The notes under the pieces: generated by a model | What the model was told of the DNA's origin: nothing | What the model saw: only the letters and a program-made list of their open reading frames with translations | Databases searched by the model: none | Virus record (IMG/VR): IMGVR_UViG_3300010368_000031 | Span: 1-40,610 of that record | Reading direction: 5' to 3' (one strand) | Source of the DNA: a virus | DNA: 40,610 nucleotides | Made by a program: the position numbers and the translations under genes | Part shown: in pieces, positions 31,313 to 38,522 of the stretch | How positions within the stretch are numbered: position 1 is the stretch's first letter | Layout: each line of letters opens with the position of its first letter

Positions 31313-31924
31313 CTAGTCAACGGTTTTTCTCCGCTTCGAGGATTGCACGGCCGATATTTTCGACGACGGAAGGGACGACTGCATTCCCGCAGCCCCTAGC
31401 TCGCTCCAAGACGGCGGGAAGTCCATTAACAGTTCGAGCCACACTGGATTGATCTCGCCACCAGTCTGCTCTGCTTCGCGGAGAAACTCGGCGCACCAGT
31501 ATATCGAGCTCCCGATCTTGCTCTTCCGAGTCCCTGCCTTCGCTCGCTCGACTTTCGCCTTGTTCGCTTTCCACCCGACCTTGATAGCTGCGCCGCCTGT
31601 GTCTGGCGTCGGAAGCAATGATCCAGACACGATCTCGCCTATGAGGGGCACCAACGGCGGAAGCCGGTATGCAGTGCCATTCCGCATTAAACCCGATCTC
31701 GGCCAAGTCTCCGAGAACTCGGCCAAACCAGCGGCCTCGTTCGCCAGCAAGGAGGTTTGGCACGTTCTCCACGATTGCGTATCGCGGTCGTATTTCGCCA
31801 ACCAGGCGACAGAGTTCGGACCATAGCCCGCTTCGATTTCCGGTAATTCCGACTTGATGGCCGGCGGCGGATAGGTCTTGGCACGGGAATCCGCCGCAGA
31901 TAATGTCAACAGGTCCAATTGCAT
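31313..31924 (-). CDS. 203-codon second frame inside the cytosine methyltransferase
   Basis: Same strand, shifted frame, ATG start, no stop for 612 bases. The product looks protein-like: S-W-R-T-C-Q-T-S-L-L, F-S-E-T-W-P-R-S-G-L-M-R-N-G-T, S-L-L-P-T-P and I-N-P-V-W-L-E-L-L-M-D-F-P-P-S-W-S-E-L. From memory, phage proteins with these phrases occur in databases near C5 methyltransferases. They may themselves derive from this shifted frame. It could be overprinted, or only a by-product of conserved methyltransferase codons. Confidence 0.3.
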   Translation of the reverse strand: MQLDLLTLSAADSRAKTYPPPAIKSELPEIEAGYGPNSVAWLAKYDRDTQSWRTCQTSLLANEAAGLAEFSETWPRSGLMRNGTAYRLPPLVPLIGEIVSGSLLPTPDTGGAAIKVGWKANKAKVERAKAGTRKSKIGSSIYWCAEFLREAEQTGGEINPVWLELLMDFPPSWSELGAAGMQSSLPSSKISAVQSSKRRKTVD

Positions 31925-32117
31925 CTGCCGTCAACTCCCGTACATCGTCAAAGATTGGTACGTCCGGCCAGTGCTTCCGCAGCACGGCCTGGCAGTACGG
32001 CTCGATCTCACAGAATGCGACCGTCTCGAACCCGCCCGTGCGCTCCAGTCCGAGCGAGAAGCCGCCGATGCCGGAGAACAAGTCCAATACGCGCAATTTT
32101 TGCGGTTCATCAGTCAT
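31317..32117 (-). CDS. C5-cytosine DNA methyltransferase
   Basis: This 266-residue Dcm-type enzyme has motif I D-L-F-S-G-I-G-G (12-19), catalytic G-G-F-P-C-Q-D-L-S (Cys79), E-N-V-P (117-120), R-R-D-R-V-W motif VIII and a C-terminal G-N-A-V-V-P-S-V-V motif X. The target recognition part is very short and of low complexity (R, S, E, G, D). It is solitary, without a restriction partner. It starts inside the end of the 47-aa gene upstream. A second open frame covers most of the gene (separate entry). Likely phage DNA protection. Confidence 0.88.
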   Translation of the reverse strand: MTDEPQKLRVLDLFSGIGGFSLGLERTGGFETVAFCEIEPYCQAVLRKHWPDVPIFDDVRELTADAIGPVDIICGGFPCQDLSAAGHQVGITGNRSGLWSELCRLVGEIRPRYAIVENVPNLLAGERGRWFGRVLGDLAEIGFNAEWHCIPASAVGAPHRRDRVWIIASDARHRRRSYQGRVESEQGESRASEGRDSEEQDRELDILVRRVSPRSRADWWRDQSSVARTVNGLPAVLERARGCGNAVVPSVVENIGRAILEAEKNR

Positions 32118-32253
32118 TTCCCATCCTGGCCAGAACTCGGTGCAGAAACGGCCCTATCTGGATGCCCATTACTCGGTTCGTTCTATTCGCGCCGAAACGC
32201 CAGTCCAAAGGCCGGATCAAAATACCAAAGCTGAAATGTGTCTTATCGGTCAT
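32110..32253 (-). CDS. Small basic protein, 47 aa
   Basis: ATG 32253 overlaps the preceding gene's end, and the stop overlaps the methyltransferase start. The body L-D-W-R-F-G-A-N-R-T-N-R-V-M-G-I-Q-I-G-P-F-L has two short strands and looks conserved in character. Its last codons run through the 21-bp sequence shared with the element ends (32131-32151). Confidence 0.55.
   Translation of the reverse strand: MTDKTHFSFGILIRPLDWRFGANRTNRVMGIQIGPFLHRVLARMGND
32131..32151. repeat. Third, 21-bp copy of the element-end core
   Basis: CAGAACTCGGTGCAGAAACG plus G matches the core of the 49-bp repeats at 32614-32634 and 35915-35935 exactly. It is read in a different frame here than in the other copies. 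It may be a secondary or former recombination site for the tyrosine recombinase. Confidence 0.7.
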
Positions 32254-32467
32254 CGTTGGCCTCCTGCGGATATTCTTTGTGCATGAGCGCAGTAAGGTCA
32301 CGTTCTCGACGCTTGCGAATGCGTATTTTCGCTGCGCCATAAACGGATTCCGATATGAATCCATGAACATAGAGCCTTCGTGCAGCCGTGAAGTGTTCAT
32401 CTATGGTTCTTTCAAGTCGCACGTAGTCGGCTGCTTGTTCAGGGCATGACCATTCCAATTCACTCAT
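32243..32467 (-). CDS. Hypothetical protein, 74 aa
   Basis: ATG 32467 overlaps the zinc-ribbon stop. The protein M-S-E-L-E-W-S-C-P-E-Q-A-A is helical with basic C-terminus (K-I-R-I-R-K-R-R-E-R-D). It looks folded and may bind nucleic acid. No family recognised. Confidence 0.6.
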   Translation of the reverse strand: MSELEWSCPEQAADYVRLERTIDEHFTAARRLYVHGFISESVYGAAKIRIRKRRERDLTALMHKEYPQEANDDR

Positions 32468-32597
32468 TGGGCACATCCTCAACGGGCGGCTCCTTGGATT
32501 TTTCCCTACACTTCTGGCACTCGTCGTATCCGAGTTTCGGCAGCTGAATAAACTTCTGCCCACATTTCGGGCATGGCGTGTAATTGAGTCTCACCAT
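32460..32597 (-). CDS. Zinc-ribbon protein, 45 aa, starting within an element-end repeat
   Basis: The protein has C-P-K-C-G (9-13) and C-Q-K-C-R (27-31), a complete four-cysteine zinc ribbon, then an acidic tail. Its ATG and ribosome site AGGAGAG lie inside the 49-bp repeat at 32587-32635. Upstream of it in the ancestral phage was the 59-aa gene now at 35898-36077. Confidence 0.7.
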   Translation of the reverse strand: MVRLNYTPCPKCGQKFIQLPKLGYDECQKCREKSKEPPVEDVPNE

Positions 32598-32635
32598 CAC
32601 TTCTCTCCTGTCTCAGAACTCGGTGCAGAAACGGA
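32587..32635. repeat. 49-bp direct repeat, left end of the inserted element
   Basis: This is identical over 49 bases to 35888-35936, 3,301 bp apart. On the minus strand it contains the end of Mod, a ribosome-binding site and the start of the zinc-ribbon gene. It is the presumed hybrid recombination site produced by integration. Confidence 0.9.
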
Positions 32636-34742
32636 AATTGGTCAGGTACGACTCGTAGAGCCGCACCGGCTCGACGGCATCGGGCAAATGGCGCGTGACT
32701 GCCTGGAATCGTCGGTCGTCATCCGTCACGATATAAGCGATCCGAACCGTGCCCTTCGCTTCGACCGCTTTGCAAAAGGCGGTTGCCTTGTCCAAGTCAG
32801 TCAGCAGGCCATAAATATCCGCCACTTCCCACCCGTCGGCGGGGATTGCGTCGATCCGCCTGCCCTCGCTGCCCGCCCGCATCCACAAGAGCGGTGCGAC
32901 ACGCGCGAACGCGCGGTTGTGGCTGACCGCAACCGGTGTTTCATAGGTGAGGGTGAAGAACTCGGCATTTTCCTCGAAGCCCTCAGACATTGGGAACTCA
33001 TCTATGAATTTGTAGTCGCCCTTGATGGGCTCACCGTCTGGCGTCTTTCCCGTGATTGCAGCGGCGATGCGGGGCTTAGTGATGTGATCGCAGATGCCCC
33101 ACTTTTCCCAATCGGAGTCGCCTGGGCGCAAACCAGACTTGCGAAGCGCGGACTGTTCGTCGGCGGCCACTTCGTTATTGGTGATCAAGATACATTGGCG
33201 CTGTCCATTGTCCTGCCGATTGAGGCGAATGATAGCATGGGCGGTTGTCCCGGAGCCTGCGAAAAAGTCGAGAACGACGGCATTGGGATTACTAACAACA
33301 AAAAATCTTAGCGCATCTTCCACAGCATATAGGCTCTTCGGAAAGGGAAACTTTCGTCCCGGCATAAGAAGCTTCTGTAGGTTTGTGCCCCCCTGCTCAG
33401 CATTGTGTGATGCTATCCTCCACTGAGTACCTGGTACAAATGTCGGTTGGTAAGCTGCGTCATCTACAACGATTGAGTTATCTGAGCGCCTCCCAATAAT
33501 AGGAAACAGCCCAGACTCAACTTTCTTTTGCTCACCGCGAAACAAGTAGGTAATGGAAGTAGAGCTCCCACGCCATTTTCCGAGTTTCGCATAACCTTTT
33601 TCAATGAGATTCCGCAGGCCTTTAGCACTGTTCTGCCACCTTCCTTCGGTGCTGTCTGACCTTATTGGCCAAATAGCAACACACCCCTCCGGAGGCTCAA
33701 TATCTCGCCAGTTCTTTCCGAAAAAAGCTTCCCCCACTGAATGAAACTCAGGTCCGTCTTCACCATTCTTGATGAAAACCGGGTAAAACTGGTTAGGGCT
33801 GTCCGTCCGTAATGGGTCAGATCCTGAACGAAGAGCCTCGGCCCACCTAAGCTTCCCTGCTCTTTTATCTTGGACAATTTTCCACTCGTTTCCGAGCGGA
33901 ATCGCCTCCGGAGCCGCGTCGCCGATCCAAACAAAGAAAAGGTACTCGTCTGTTCTGCCGAATGCCGCCCCACGAGAAGCGCCTTTAGGATTGATTATGC
34001 TTGATACCATCTGCATCCGAGCGTCGGGAAAAGTCTGCTCAAGAAGCAAGCCGAGCCGGAGGTATTCTTTTTCGTCGATAGTAACGATAATTACGGAAGA
34101 ATCTGGGTTAAGAAGTTCCCGCGAGACCTTCAAACGGCGCTCCATGAAAGCTAGCCATTTGGAATGGCGATACAGATCATCTCCTTCGACATAATCGTTG
34201 TTGTACTTCCAATCCTTGGCGCCGGTATTATAGGGGGGGTCGATATAGATAACGTCGATCTTTCCGCGATGCGTGAAGGTCAGAGCCTCCAAGGCATGGA
34301 AGTTCTCGCCGTTAATCACGGTGTGAAAGGGCTTATCTCCGCCGCGTTCGACCTTTCCGGTACTCACGAGGCCGGGATAGATGTAGTCACGAAATTCCGC
34401 GACAACCACGAGGTCGGCGGCGGGCACTTCTTGCGTTTCCGGCTCATCCGCGCCGATCAGCTCAACAACGGCCTGACGCTCCGTGCCTTTCCCGGACAGA
34501 CTCCGTACCCGCCAAAGACGCTGGTCACCCTTCTTGGTCTCCTCGCGCGGTGGCAGAACGCGCACCTTGTCACCCTTGCGCACGGGACGACCCGGCAGCT
34601 CGACGCTTTCGGGTCTGTGACGCTCGAAATTGAGGCCAAACGAACGGCGGGCGGACAGAACCTTGAACTCCCGTTCCAGCTCCTGCCCAAAGGGCGGGTC
34701 TTTGGCTTTCGCCTGCGCAATCAGATCAGTGAGACGGGACAC
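32613..34742 (-). CDS. Type III Mod-like N6-adenine DNA methyltransferase, solitary
   Basis: This 709-residue beta-class methyltransferase has D-P-P-Y-N-T-G near residues 168-174 and AdoMet motif L-D-F-F-A-G-S-G-T-T near 493, with a large variable target region between. A GTG at 34742 with GAGGGAG upstream is preferred to a TTG at 34763. The codons for the central third (about 33290-33960) are clearly more AT-rich than the ends, as expected for an exchanged recognition domain. No Res helicase-nuclease is present. The last residues R-F-C-T-E-F are encoded by the element-end repeat. It may modify phage DNA against host restriction. Confidence 0.88.
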   Translation of the reverse strand: MSRLTDLIAQAKAKDPPFGQELEREFKVLSARRSFGLNFERHRPESVELPGRPVRKGDKVRVLPPREETKKGDQRLWRVRSLSGKGTERQAVVELIGADEPETQEVPAADLVVVAEFRDYIYPGLVSTGKVERGGDKPFHTVINGENFHALEALTFTHRGKIDVIYIDPPYNTGAKDWKYNNDYVEGDDLYRHSKWLAFMERRLKVSRELLNPDSSVIIVTIDEKEYLRLGLLLEQTFPDARMQMVSSIINPKGASRGAAFGRTDEYLFFVWIGDAAPEAIPLGNEWKIVQDKRAGKLRWAEALRSGSDPLRTDSPNQFYPVFIKNGEDGPEFHSVGEAFFGKNWRDIEPPEGCVAIWPIRSDSTEGRWQNSAKGLRNLIEKGYAKLGKWRGSSTSITYLFRGEQKKVESGLFPIIGRRSDNSIVVDDAAYQPTFVPGTQWRIASHNAEQGGTNLQKLLMPGRKFPFPKSLYAVEDALRFFVVSNPNAVVLDFFAGSGTTAHAIIRLNRQDNGQRQCILITNNEVAADEQSALRKSGLRPGDSDWEKWGICDHITKPRIAAAITGKTPDGEPIKGDYKFIDEFPMSEGFEENAEFFTLTYETPVAVSHNRAFARVAPLLWMRAGSEGRRIDAIPADGWEVADIYGLLTDLDKATAFCKAVEAKGTVRIAYIVTDDDRRFQAVTRHLPDAVEPVRLYESYLTNFRFCTEF

Positions 34743-34782
34743 GAAAACTCCCTCTTCCGGCAAGATAATTAGTGCGGAACCC

Positions 34783-35832
34783 TTAACCTACCATTTGGCG
34801 AATTTGTGCCAAGATGTCTTTATCGCTCCCCCTCGGTCGCGCGCTGCGAACAAGTTCCCGTTGTCGATCTGTTGAAACGGTTCCGTAGCTGGTGAATGTC
34901 GTAAGCGGGCTTTCGTGCCCGAGGTTCTGGCTCCAGGACTTCAGTGCCTCAGGTCCATTGCAATGGGAATAGGCAAGGTGCGCCAGCATGTGCCGGAAGC
35001 TGTGTGGGGTGAAGTTCGGGAGCCCTGCTGCCTCGAATGCAGACTTGAATACTTTTCTGACAGGCCCTGCGTTGGACCAGAACTCTCGGCTGATGCCAGC
35101 GGGGGTAAAACAGTCGTCGGCATCGAGACCCATGCGGGTTTTGGGGAATATCGGATCGTCGGCACAGAAAAGAAGGACCTCGCGCAGGTACTGAAGCCAC
35201 TTCCGGGCGATGTCCTCGCATTGGTCGCTGACCGGGAAAAAATAGGTGTCGATCCGCTTGCTCGCCTTGGTCGCCACTTCTCTAGGATTTTGCATGACGT
35301 GTGCTGTGGCCGGATCGACATGCTTCAACCGAAGCGAAACCAGCGCCCCATCTCGCACCCCGGTGATGGCCGTGAAGGCGATCAAGGCGCGGTCACGCTT
35401 ATGAATATCCGTATCGTCGGGCATCCCGGACAGCACGTGCTCGACCTGTTCGATGGTCGGATAGCGGCGTTCGCCCGGAGCTTTTGCCGCCCGCGTGTCT
35501 TTTTCGCTCAAGTTTAAGAACTCGATGTCAGTAACGGCTATTTTGGACTTGTAACCATTCTGAAGTGCTAGCCAGCCGAAGAATCGTTTGAGCGCCGTGA
35601 CCATCGACAAGAGAGTTGCCTTCGAAAGTCTGCGTTGCGTTAGGTGTTCCTTGAAGGCGCGAGCGCGACGTTGGTCAAAAGTCGAGAAGTCGGCGCGGTC
35701 TGTAAAGTCCTCATACTGCTGAATGGCTTTCTCAATTTGCCGGATGGTCGCATCCGCGCGTCCGTCAGCGTGCTTAAGGAACTCAACGTACCGGCGTTTG
35801 ATTCGTTCATTCTTTGGGTTGCGGTTGCTCAT
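34783..35832 (-). CDS. int: Tyrosine recombinase (integrase) of the inserted element
   Basis: This 349-residue protein has an N-terminal core-binding SAM-like domain (about 10-95). The catalytic residues are R160 (G-V-R-D-G), a lysine near 189-192, H277-x-x-R280 (H-S-F-R-H), H306 (L-G-H-E-S) and nucleophile Y316. The protein is complete and should be active. It lies next to the right repeat. No excisionase-like gene was noted in the element. Confidence 0.93.
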   Translation of the reverse strand: MSNRNPKNERIKRRYVEFLKHADGRADATIRQIEKAIQQYEDFTDRADFSTFDQRRARAFKEHLTQRRLSKATLLSMVTALKRFFGWLALQNGYKSKIAVTDIEFLNLSEKDTRAAKAPGERRYPTIEQVEHVLSGMPDDTDIHKRDRALIAFTAITGVRDGALVSLRLKHVDPATAHVMQNPREVATKASKRIDTYFFPVSDQCEDIARKWLQYLREVLLFCADDPIFPKTRMGLDADDCFTPAGISREFWSNAGPVRKVFKSAFEAAGLPNFTPHSFRHMLAHLAYSHCNGPEALKSWSQNLGHESPLTTFTSYGTVSTDRQRELVRSARPRGSDKDILAQIRQMVG

Positions 35833-35887
35833 TCGGCAGCCTCCTTATCGAAGTGTCGATTCACGATGGGATTGATGGACCTTGTTA

Positions 35888-35936
35888 AGTCTCACCATCA
35901 CTTCTCTCCTGTCTCAGAACTCGGTGCAGAAACGGA
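35888..35936. repeat. 49-bp direct repeat, right end of the inserted element
   Basis: Identical to 32587-32635. It contains the end of the 59-aa gene, the ribosome site and an orphan ATG whose frame runs 17 codons into the element before stopping. The 50 bases between it and the recombinase start hold short inverted sequences such as CGAAGTGTCGATTCACGATGG, which could be recombinase arm sites. Confidence 0.9.
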
Positions 35937-36077
35937 CGGCTGCGGCTCCAACTCTCCGAGAAAAAGTGATGCCTCGAATAAGCTAATGGGACTCCCCTGG
36001 GTCTGGCCCATCCACGTAATCAGTTTGCCAAGCACCTGTTTATTTCGTTCACACTGCTCGCAACATTCAGCCATCAT
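35898..36077 (-). CDS. Small cysteine-containing protein, 59 aa, interrupted operon partner
   Basis: ATG 36077 (or 36074) follows GGGAGAG. The N-terminus has A-E-C-C-E-Q-C-E, possibly metal-binding; a helix follows and the tail ends S-E-T-G-E-K inside the element repeat. It overlaps the DUF968-like gene upstream. The insertion left its frame intact. Confidence 0.65.
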   Translation of the reverse strand: MMAECCEQCERNKQVLGKLITWMGQTQGSPISLFEASLFLGELEPQPSVSAPSSETGEK

Positions 36078-36453
36078 TCTCTCCCTCAGAAACGGACATT
36101 TCCCACTTCCCCCTATGCGGCGACCTGCGGGCGAGCAGGAGGGCGAAGTCGTAAAGGTCTATGGCGTACTTGTTCTGAAATGTGATTTCGCCGCCGGTAT
36201 GCAGTTCCGCGTGACTGCCGGAACAGAGAGGGACCGACCAGGTATCGGAAGGCTTCCGGCCCCGTGCGCCGTCCGTCCTTCTGCCGTCCCTAGCGGTATG
36301 TACGTGGTGGGCCTCGATACGGCCCGTGCACTCGTGCTGATCGGAGATGGCGCACTCCATGCCCCGCACCCATTGCAGGTGGGACTCGCACCGCACCCGA
36401 TCATCCTTGGGCGGCATCATGCGTTCCCGCTTCTTGCGCTTGGGGAAGGTCAT
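36067..36453 (-). CDS. DUF968-like HNH recombination nuclease
   Basis: This 128-residue protein carries C-A-I-S with E-C-T-G, then I-E-A-H-H-V-H-T, D-T-W-S-V-P-L-C-S-G-S-H-A-E-L-H and a G-x-x-x-F-Q-N-K-Y-x-I-D end, the usual pattern of DUF968/NinG-neighbour HNH proteins. These sit beside NinB and process recombination intermediates. ATG 36453 overlaps the NinB stop. Confidence 0.75.
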   Translation of the reverse strand: MTFPKRKKRERMMPPKDDRVRCESHLQWVRGMECAISDQHECTGRIEAHHVHTARDGRRTDGARGRKPSDTWSVPLCSGSHAELHTGGEITFQNKYAIDLYDFALLLARRSPHRGKWEMSVSEGENDG

Positions 36454-36839
36454 GCCGCGCGGTCCTCCGGGTGCCTGAGTGCGATCCCCATTTCCGCTGC
36501 GAACCGGGCGATATGCTCCATGTATTCCGACATCTCGCGGACCTTGAGGACTCGGGTGGAGTAGACTTCAACCTGCTCGCCGTCGATCTCCATCACACGG
36601 GGCGCGAGGAACTTCCGCATCAAGACCTCGTGCATCTCTTCCTTCGTGTAGCCGAGGTCGTCCCCGATGGTCGTAACCCAGTCCCAGTAAAGATTGTTCA
36701 TTTCGAGAGAACGACGCTTTTTGTAGGGGCCGATTGAAACCTCATAGGGGCTTTCTGGGCTGTAATTGATCGCCGCCAAGAAAGATTGCGTCGCAGCTAG
36801 GTTTTGCTCCTCGCGGATAATGAATCGCTTTACGGTCAT
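36450..36839 (-). CDS. ninB: NinB-like recombination protein
   Basis: This 129-residue protein has the NinB pattern: a central K-K-R-R-S-L-E-M-N-N-L-Y-W-D-W-V region and a helix with M-H-E-V-L-M-R-K-F-L-A-P. The V-R-E-M-S-E-Y-M-E-H-I-A-R-F-A-A-E-M-G-I end is characteristic. NinB (Orf) helps load annealing proteins on SSB-coated DNA. SSB and ERF genes are just upstream in the operon. Confidence 0.88.
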   Translation of the reverse strand: MTVKRFIIREEQNLAATQSFLAAINYSPESPYEVSIGPYKKRRSLEMNNLYWDWVTTIGDDLGYTKEEMHEVLMRKFLAPRVMEIDGEQVEVYSTRVLKVREMSEYMEHIARFAAEMGIALRHPEDRAA

Positions 36840-37390
36840 TGCGCGGCCTCAATGTGTGCCCATGTTCGGCCGTAAGCGATGTGCCCTATTGTTCCTTTTG
36901 TCACACCGTAGTCGTTCGCTATATCAATTTGCCTATCACCGCTCTGTAGCCGCTTCTTAATTGTGGCTACATTCGTGTTTGTAAGTTTCGCAGCAGGGCC
37001 GTCTTCACCGGGGCCAATCGCCGATGGCGGGACAAGTCCTGTATCAAAGGCGTGGGCCATGTTTTCCTGGCGAGTACACCACTCAAGATTATTAATGGCA
37101 TTGTTTGCTCGGTCCCCGTCTTTGTGGTTGATTTCTGGTTTACATTCCGGGTTGGGGATAAACACCTCAGCAATGGCGCGGTGCAAGTAGAACGGGGCTG
37201 ATTTACCCCGCACACTAGCGTCAAAAGTGACATACCCATTCACACCAACGCGGGCCTTTAGTTCCCGACCATTTAGCCATCGCGTGCCGCCCGACTGGGG
37301 GCTATTGATGCGCCGCGAAACTGAACGAACGCGACCATCACGGGTCACTTGGTAGTAGCCCTGCAAACTTGGTACGTCATGCCAATCCAT
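36836..37390 (-). CDS. NUMOD4-HNH homing-type endonuclease
   Basis: This 184-residue protein starts W-H-D-V-P-S-L-Q-G-Y-Y-Q-V-T (NUMOD4), has an HNH core I-N-H-K-D-G-D-R-A-N-N-A-I-N-N-L-E-W-C-T and ends with a helix-turn-helix. ATG 37390 overlaps the SSB stop (TGATG). It separates SSB from NinB, so it is likely an inserted selfish gene that adopted the coupling of its neighbours. Confidence 0.87.
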   Translation of the reverse strand: MDWHDVPSLQGYYQVTRDGRVRSVSRRINSPQSGGTRWLNGRELKARVGVNGYVTFDASVRGKSAPFYLHRAIAEVFIPNPECKPEINHKDGDRANNAINNLEWCTRQENMAHAFDTGLVPPSAIGPGEDGPAAKLTNTNVATIKKRLQSGDRQIDIANDYGVTKGTIGHIAYGRTWAHIEAAQ

Positions 37391-37860
37391 CAGCGCCACT
37401 CCGGTGCGAAAGGAATACTGTCGTCCAGCGCCGCGCCCGTGGTATCGCCCACACTGGCGTCATTGTCAGACGATCCGCCGCTGTCCCAATCGGGGGCGCT
37501 GTTGTCGCGCGGGCTGTCCAGCATCGTCAGAACCCCGTTGAAGCGCGGCACGATAACCTCGGTGGTGTACTTCTCGATGCCGTCGTTGCCGGTCCATTTA
37601 CGGGTCTGCAGGGTGCCTTCCAGATAGACCTTGCTGCCCTTCTTGAGGTACTTCTCAGCGACATCGGCAATGCGCTCATCGAAGATGCAGACGCGGTGCC
37701 ACTCGGTCTTCTCCTTGCGCTCGCCGCTCTGGCGATCCTTCCACGTCTCGGATGTTGCTACGGTCATGTTGACCAGCTTCGATCCGTTCTGCGTGGTGCG
37801 GGCCTCGGGGTCGCGCCCCAGGTTGCCAATGAGAATTACGCGATTTACCGATCCAGACAT
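37390..37860 (-). CDS. ssb: Single-stranded DNA-binding protein
   Basis: This 156-residue protein opens with the OB fold M-S-G-S-V-N-R-V-I-L-I-G-N-L-G-R-D-P-E and contains W-H-R-V-C-I-F, then K-G-S-K-V-Y-L-E-G. A disordered acidic part ends D-D-S-I-P-F-A-P-E-W-R. The partner-binding D-D-x-I-P-F motif is thus not at the extreme C-terminus. ATG 37860 overlaps the ERF stop. Confidence 0.93.
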   Translation of the reverse strand: MSGSVNRVILIGNLGRDPEARTTQNGSKLVNMTVATSETWKDRQSGERKEKTEWHRVCIFDERIADVAEKYLKKGSKVYLEGTLQTRKWTGNDGIEKYTTEVIVPRFNGVLTMLDSPRDNSAPDWDSGGSSDNDASVGDTTGAALDDSIPFAPEWR

Positions 37861-38522
37861 TAAATTTCTCCTTCCTTGGGCGGGTCGAGTGCGAGCGCCC
37901 GTTTCTTGAAATAGTCCTCGAAGAATGTCTGCGTGACTTCCGGCGCATCGGACAGCCATTCCTCATTCGACTTCTTGAGCGCACGCAGTTCCTTGATGTC
38001 GGGCGCGCCGTCCAGCGCGGCCTTGTAGGTGTTCGCCGCCGCCTCGTAGGCGCGTTTCTTGTCCTCGGACGGCACACGGTCATCCGCCGGTGTGTGTTCA
38101 ATCTGCTCGCCGCCGGCATCGTCGGCGCTGTTCATCATCAAAAACTTCTGGTATGCGCCCTTGATCGCGTAGGATAGTGCCTTTCCAGGGGCTTTGTCGG
38201 ACGAGTCCACGCCATACCCAAGCGTTTCGACTTCGGTGAAATCGTCCGGGGTGTCGATGTTGATGAACCGCGTTCGGACAGTAAGTTCAGTGCGATTCCC
38301 GTTGATGGTGTGGTTGATGACTGTCGGGCAAACACCAATCCCGAACTCAACGAACAAGGGTTTGGCGGCGGCGGTGACGGCATCATGCGAGATGTAGTCG
38401 TATGCCTTCTTGCCGTTGATGGTCACTTGCCCGTCCGGCTTGACGGGACCGATCTTTGCCATCACGGCGTTCTGGCGTTGCCAGATGTTCATTTCCGTAT
38501 TGCGCTCAGTGCTGTCAGCCAT
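37860..38522 (-). CDS. erf: ERF-family single-strand annealing protein
   Basis: This 220-residue protein starts at ATG 38522. The N-terminal ERF pattern is I-W-Q-R-Q-N-A-V-M-A-K-I-G, Y-D-Y-I-S-H-D-A-V, F-G-I-G-V-C-P-T and G-K-A-L-S-Y-A-I-K-G-A-Y-Q-K-F-L, with a charged helical C-terminus. It anneals complementary strands for phage recombination and genome circularisation together with SSB, NinB and RusA. Confidence 0.88.
   Translation of the reverse strand: MADSTERNTEMNIWQRQNAVMAKIGPVKPDGQVTINGKKAYDYISHDAVTAAAKPLFVEFGIGVCPTVINHTINGNRTELTVRTRFINIDTPDDFTEVETLGYGVDSSDKAPGKALSYAIKGAYQKFLMMNSADDAGGEQIEHTPADDRVPSEDKKRAYEAAANTYKAALDGAPDIKELRALKKSNEEWLSDAPEVTQTFFEDYFKKRALALDPPKEGEI

Larger units (their letters stand above)
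32587..35887 (-). mobile_element. 3.3-kb integrated cassette: tyrosine recombinase plus Mod methyltransferase
   Basis: This segment is bounded by the 49-bp direct repeats and contains only two genes, both in the same orientation as the surrounding operon. Recombination between the repeats would delete 3,301 bp. It would rejoin the 59-aa gene (35898-36077) to the zinc-ribbon gene with a TGATG overlap. The orphan start in the right repeat reads M-V-R-L-N, the same as the zinc-ribbon start, but with two synonymous base changes just outside the repeat. The cassette therefore probably came from a related phage with the same junction. Confidence 0.85.

Noticed and set aside
31449-32449. Plus-strand frames such as 31449-31826 and 31919-32449
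   Set aside because: They run antisense to the cytosine methyltransferase and small coupled genes, which have clear motifs and overlaps.
32613-34742. Complete type III restriction-modification system
   Set aside because: No Res helicase-nuclease lies next to Mod or elsewhere. The SNF2-type helicase at 941-2332 is too small and lacks a nuclease motif.
34783-35832. Integrase as the phage's own, with att site beside it
   Set aside because: Two 49-bp copies flank the recombinase and Mod, and loss of one copy restores the operon, which fits an insertion within the phage better than a single attP. This is kept open as an alternative in the finding.
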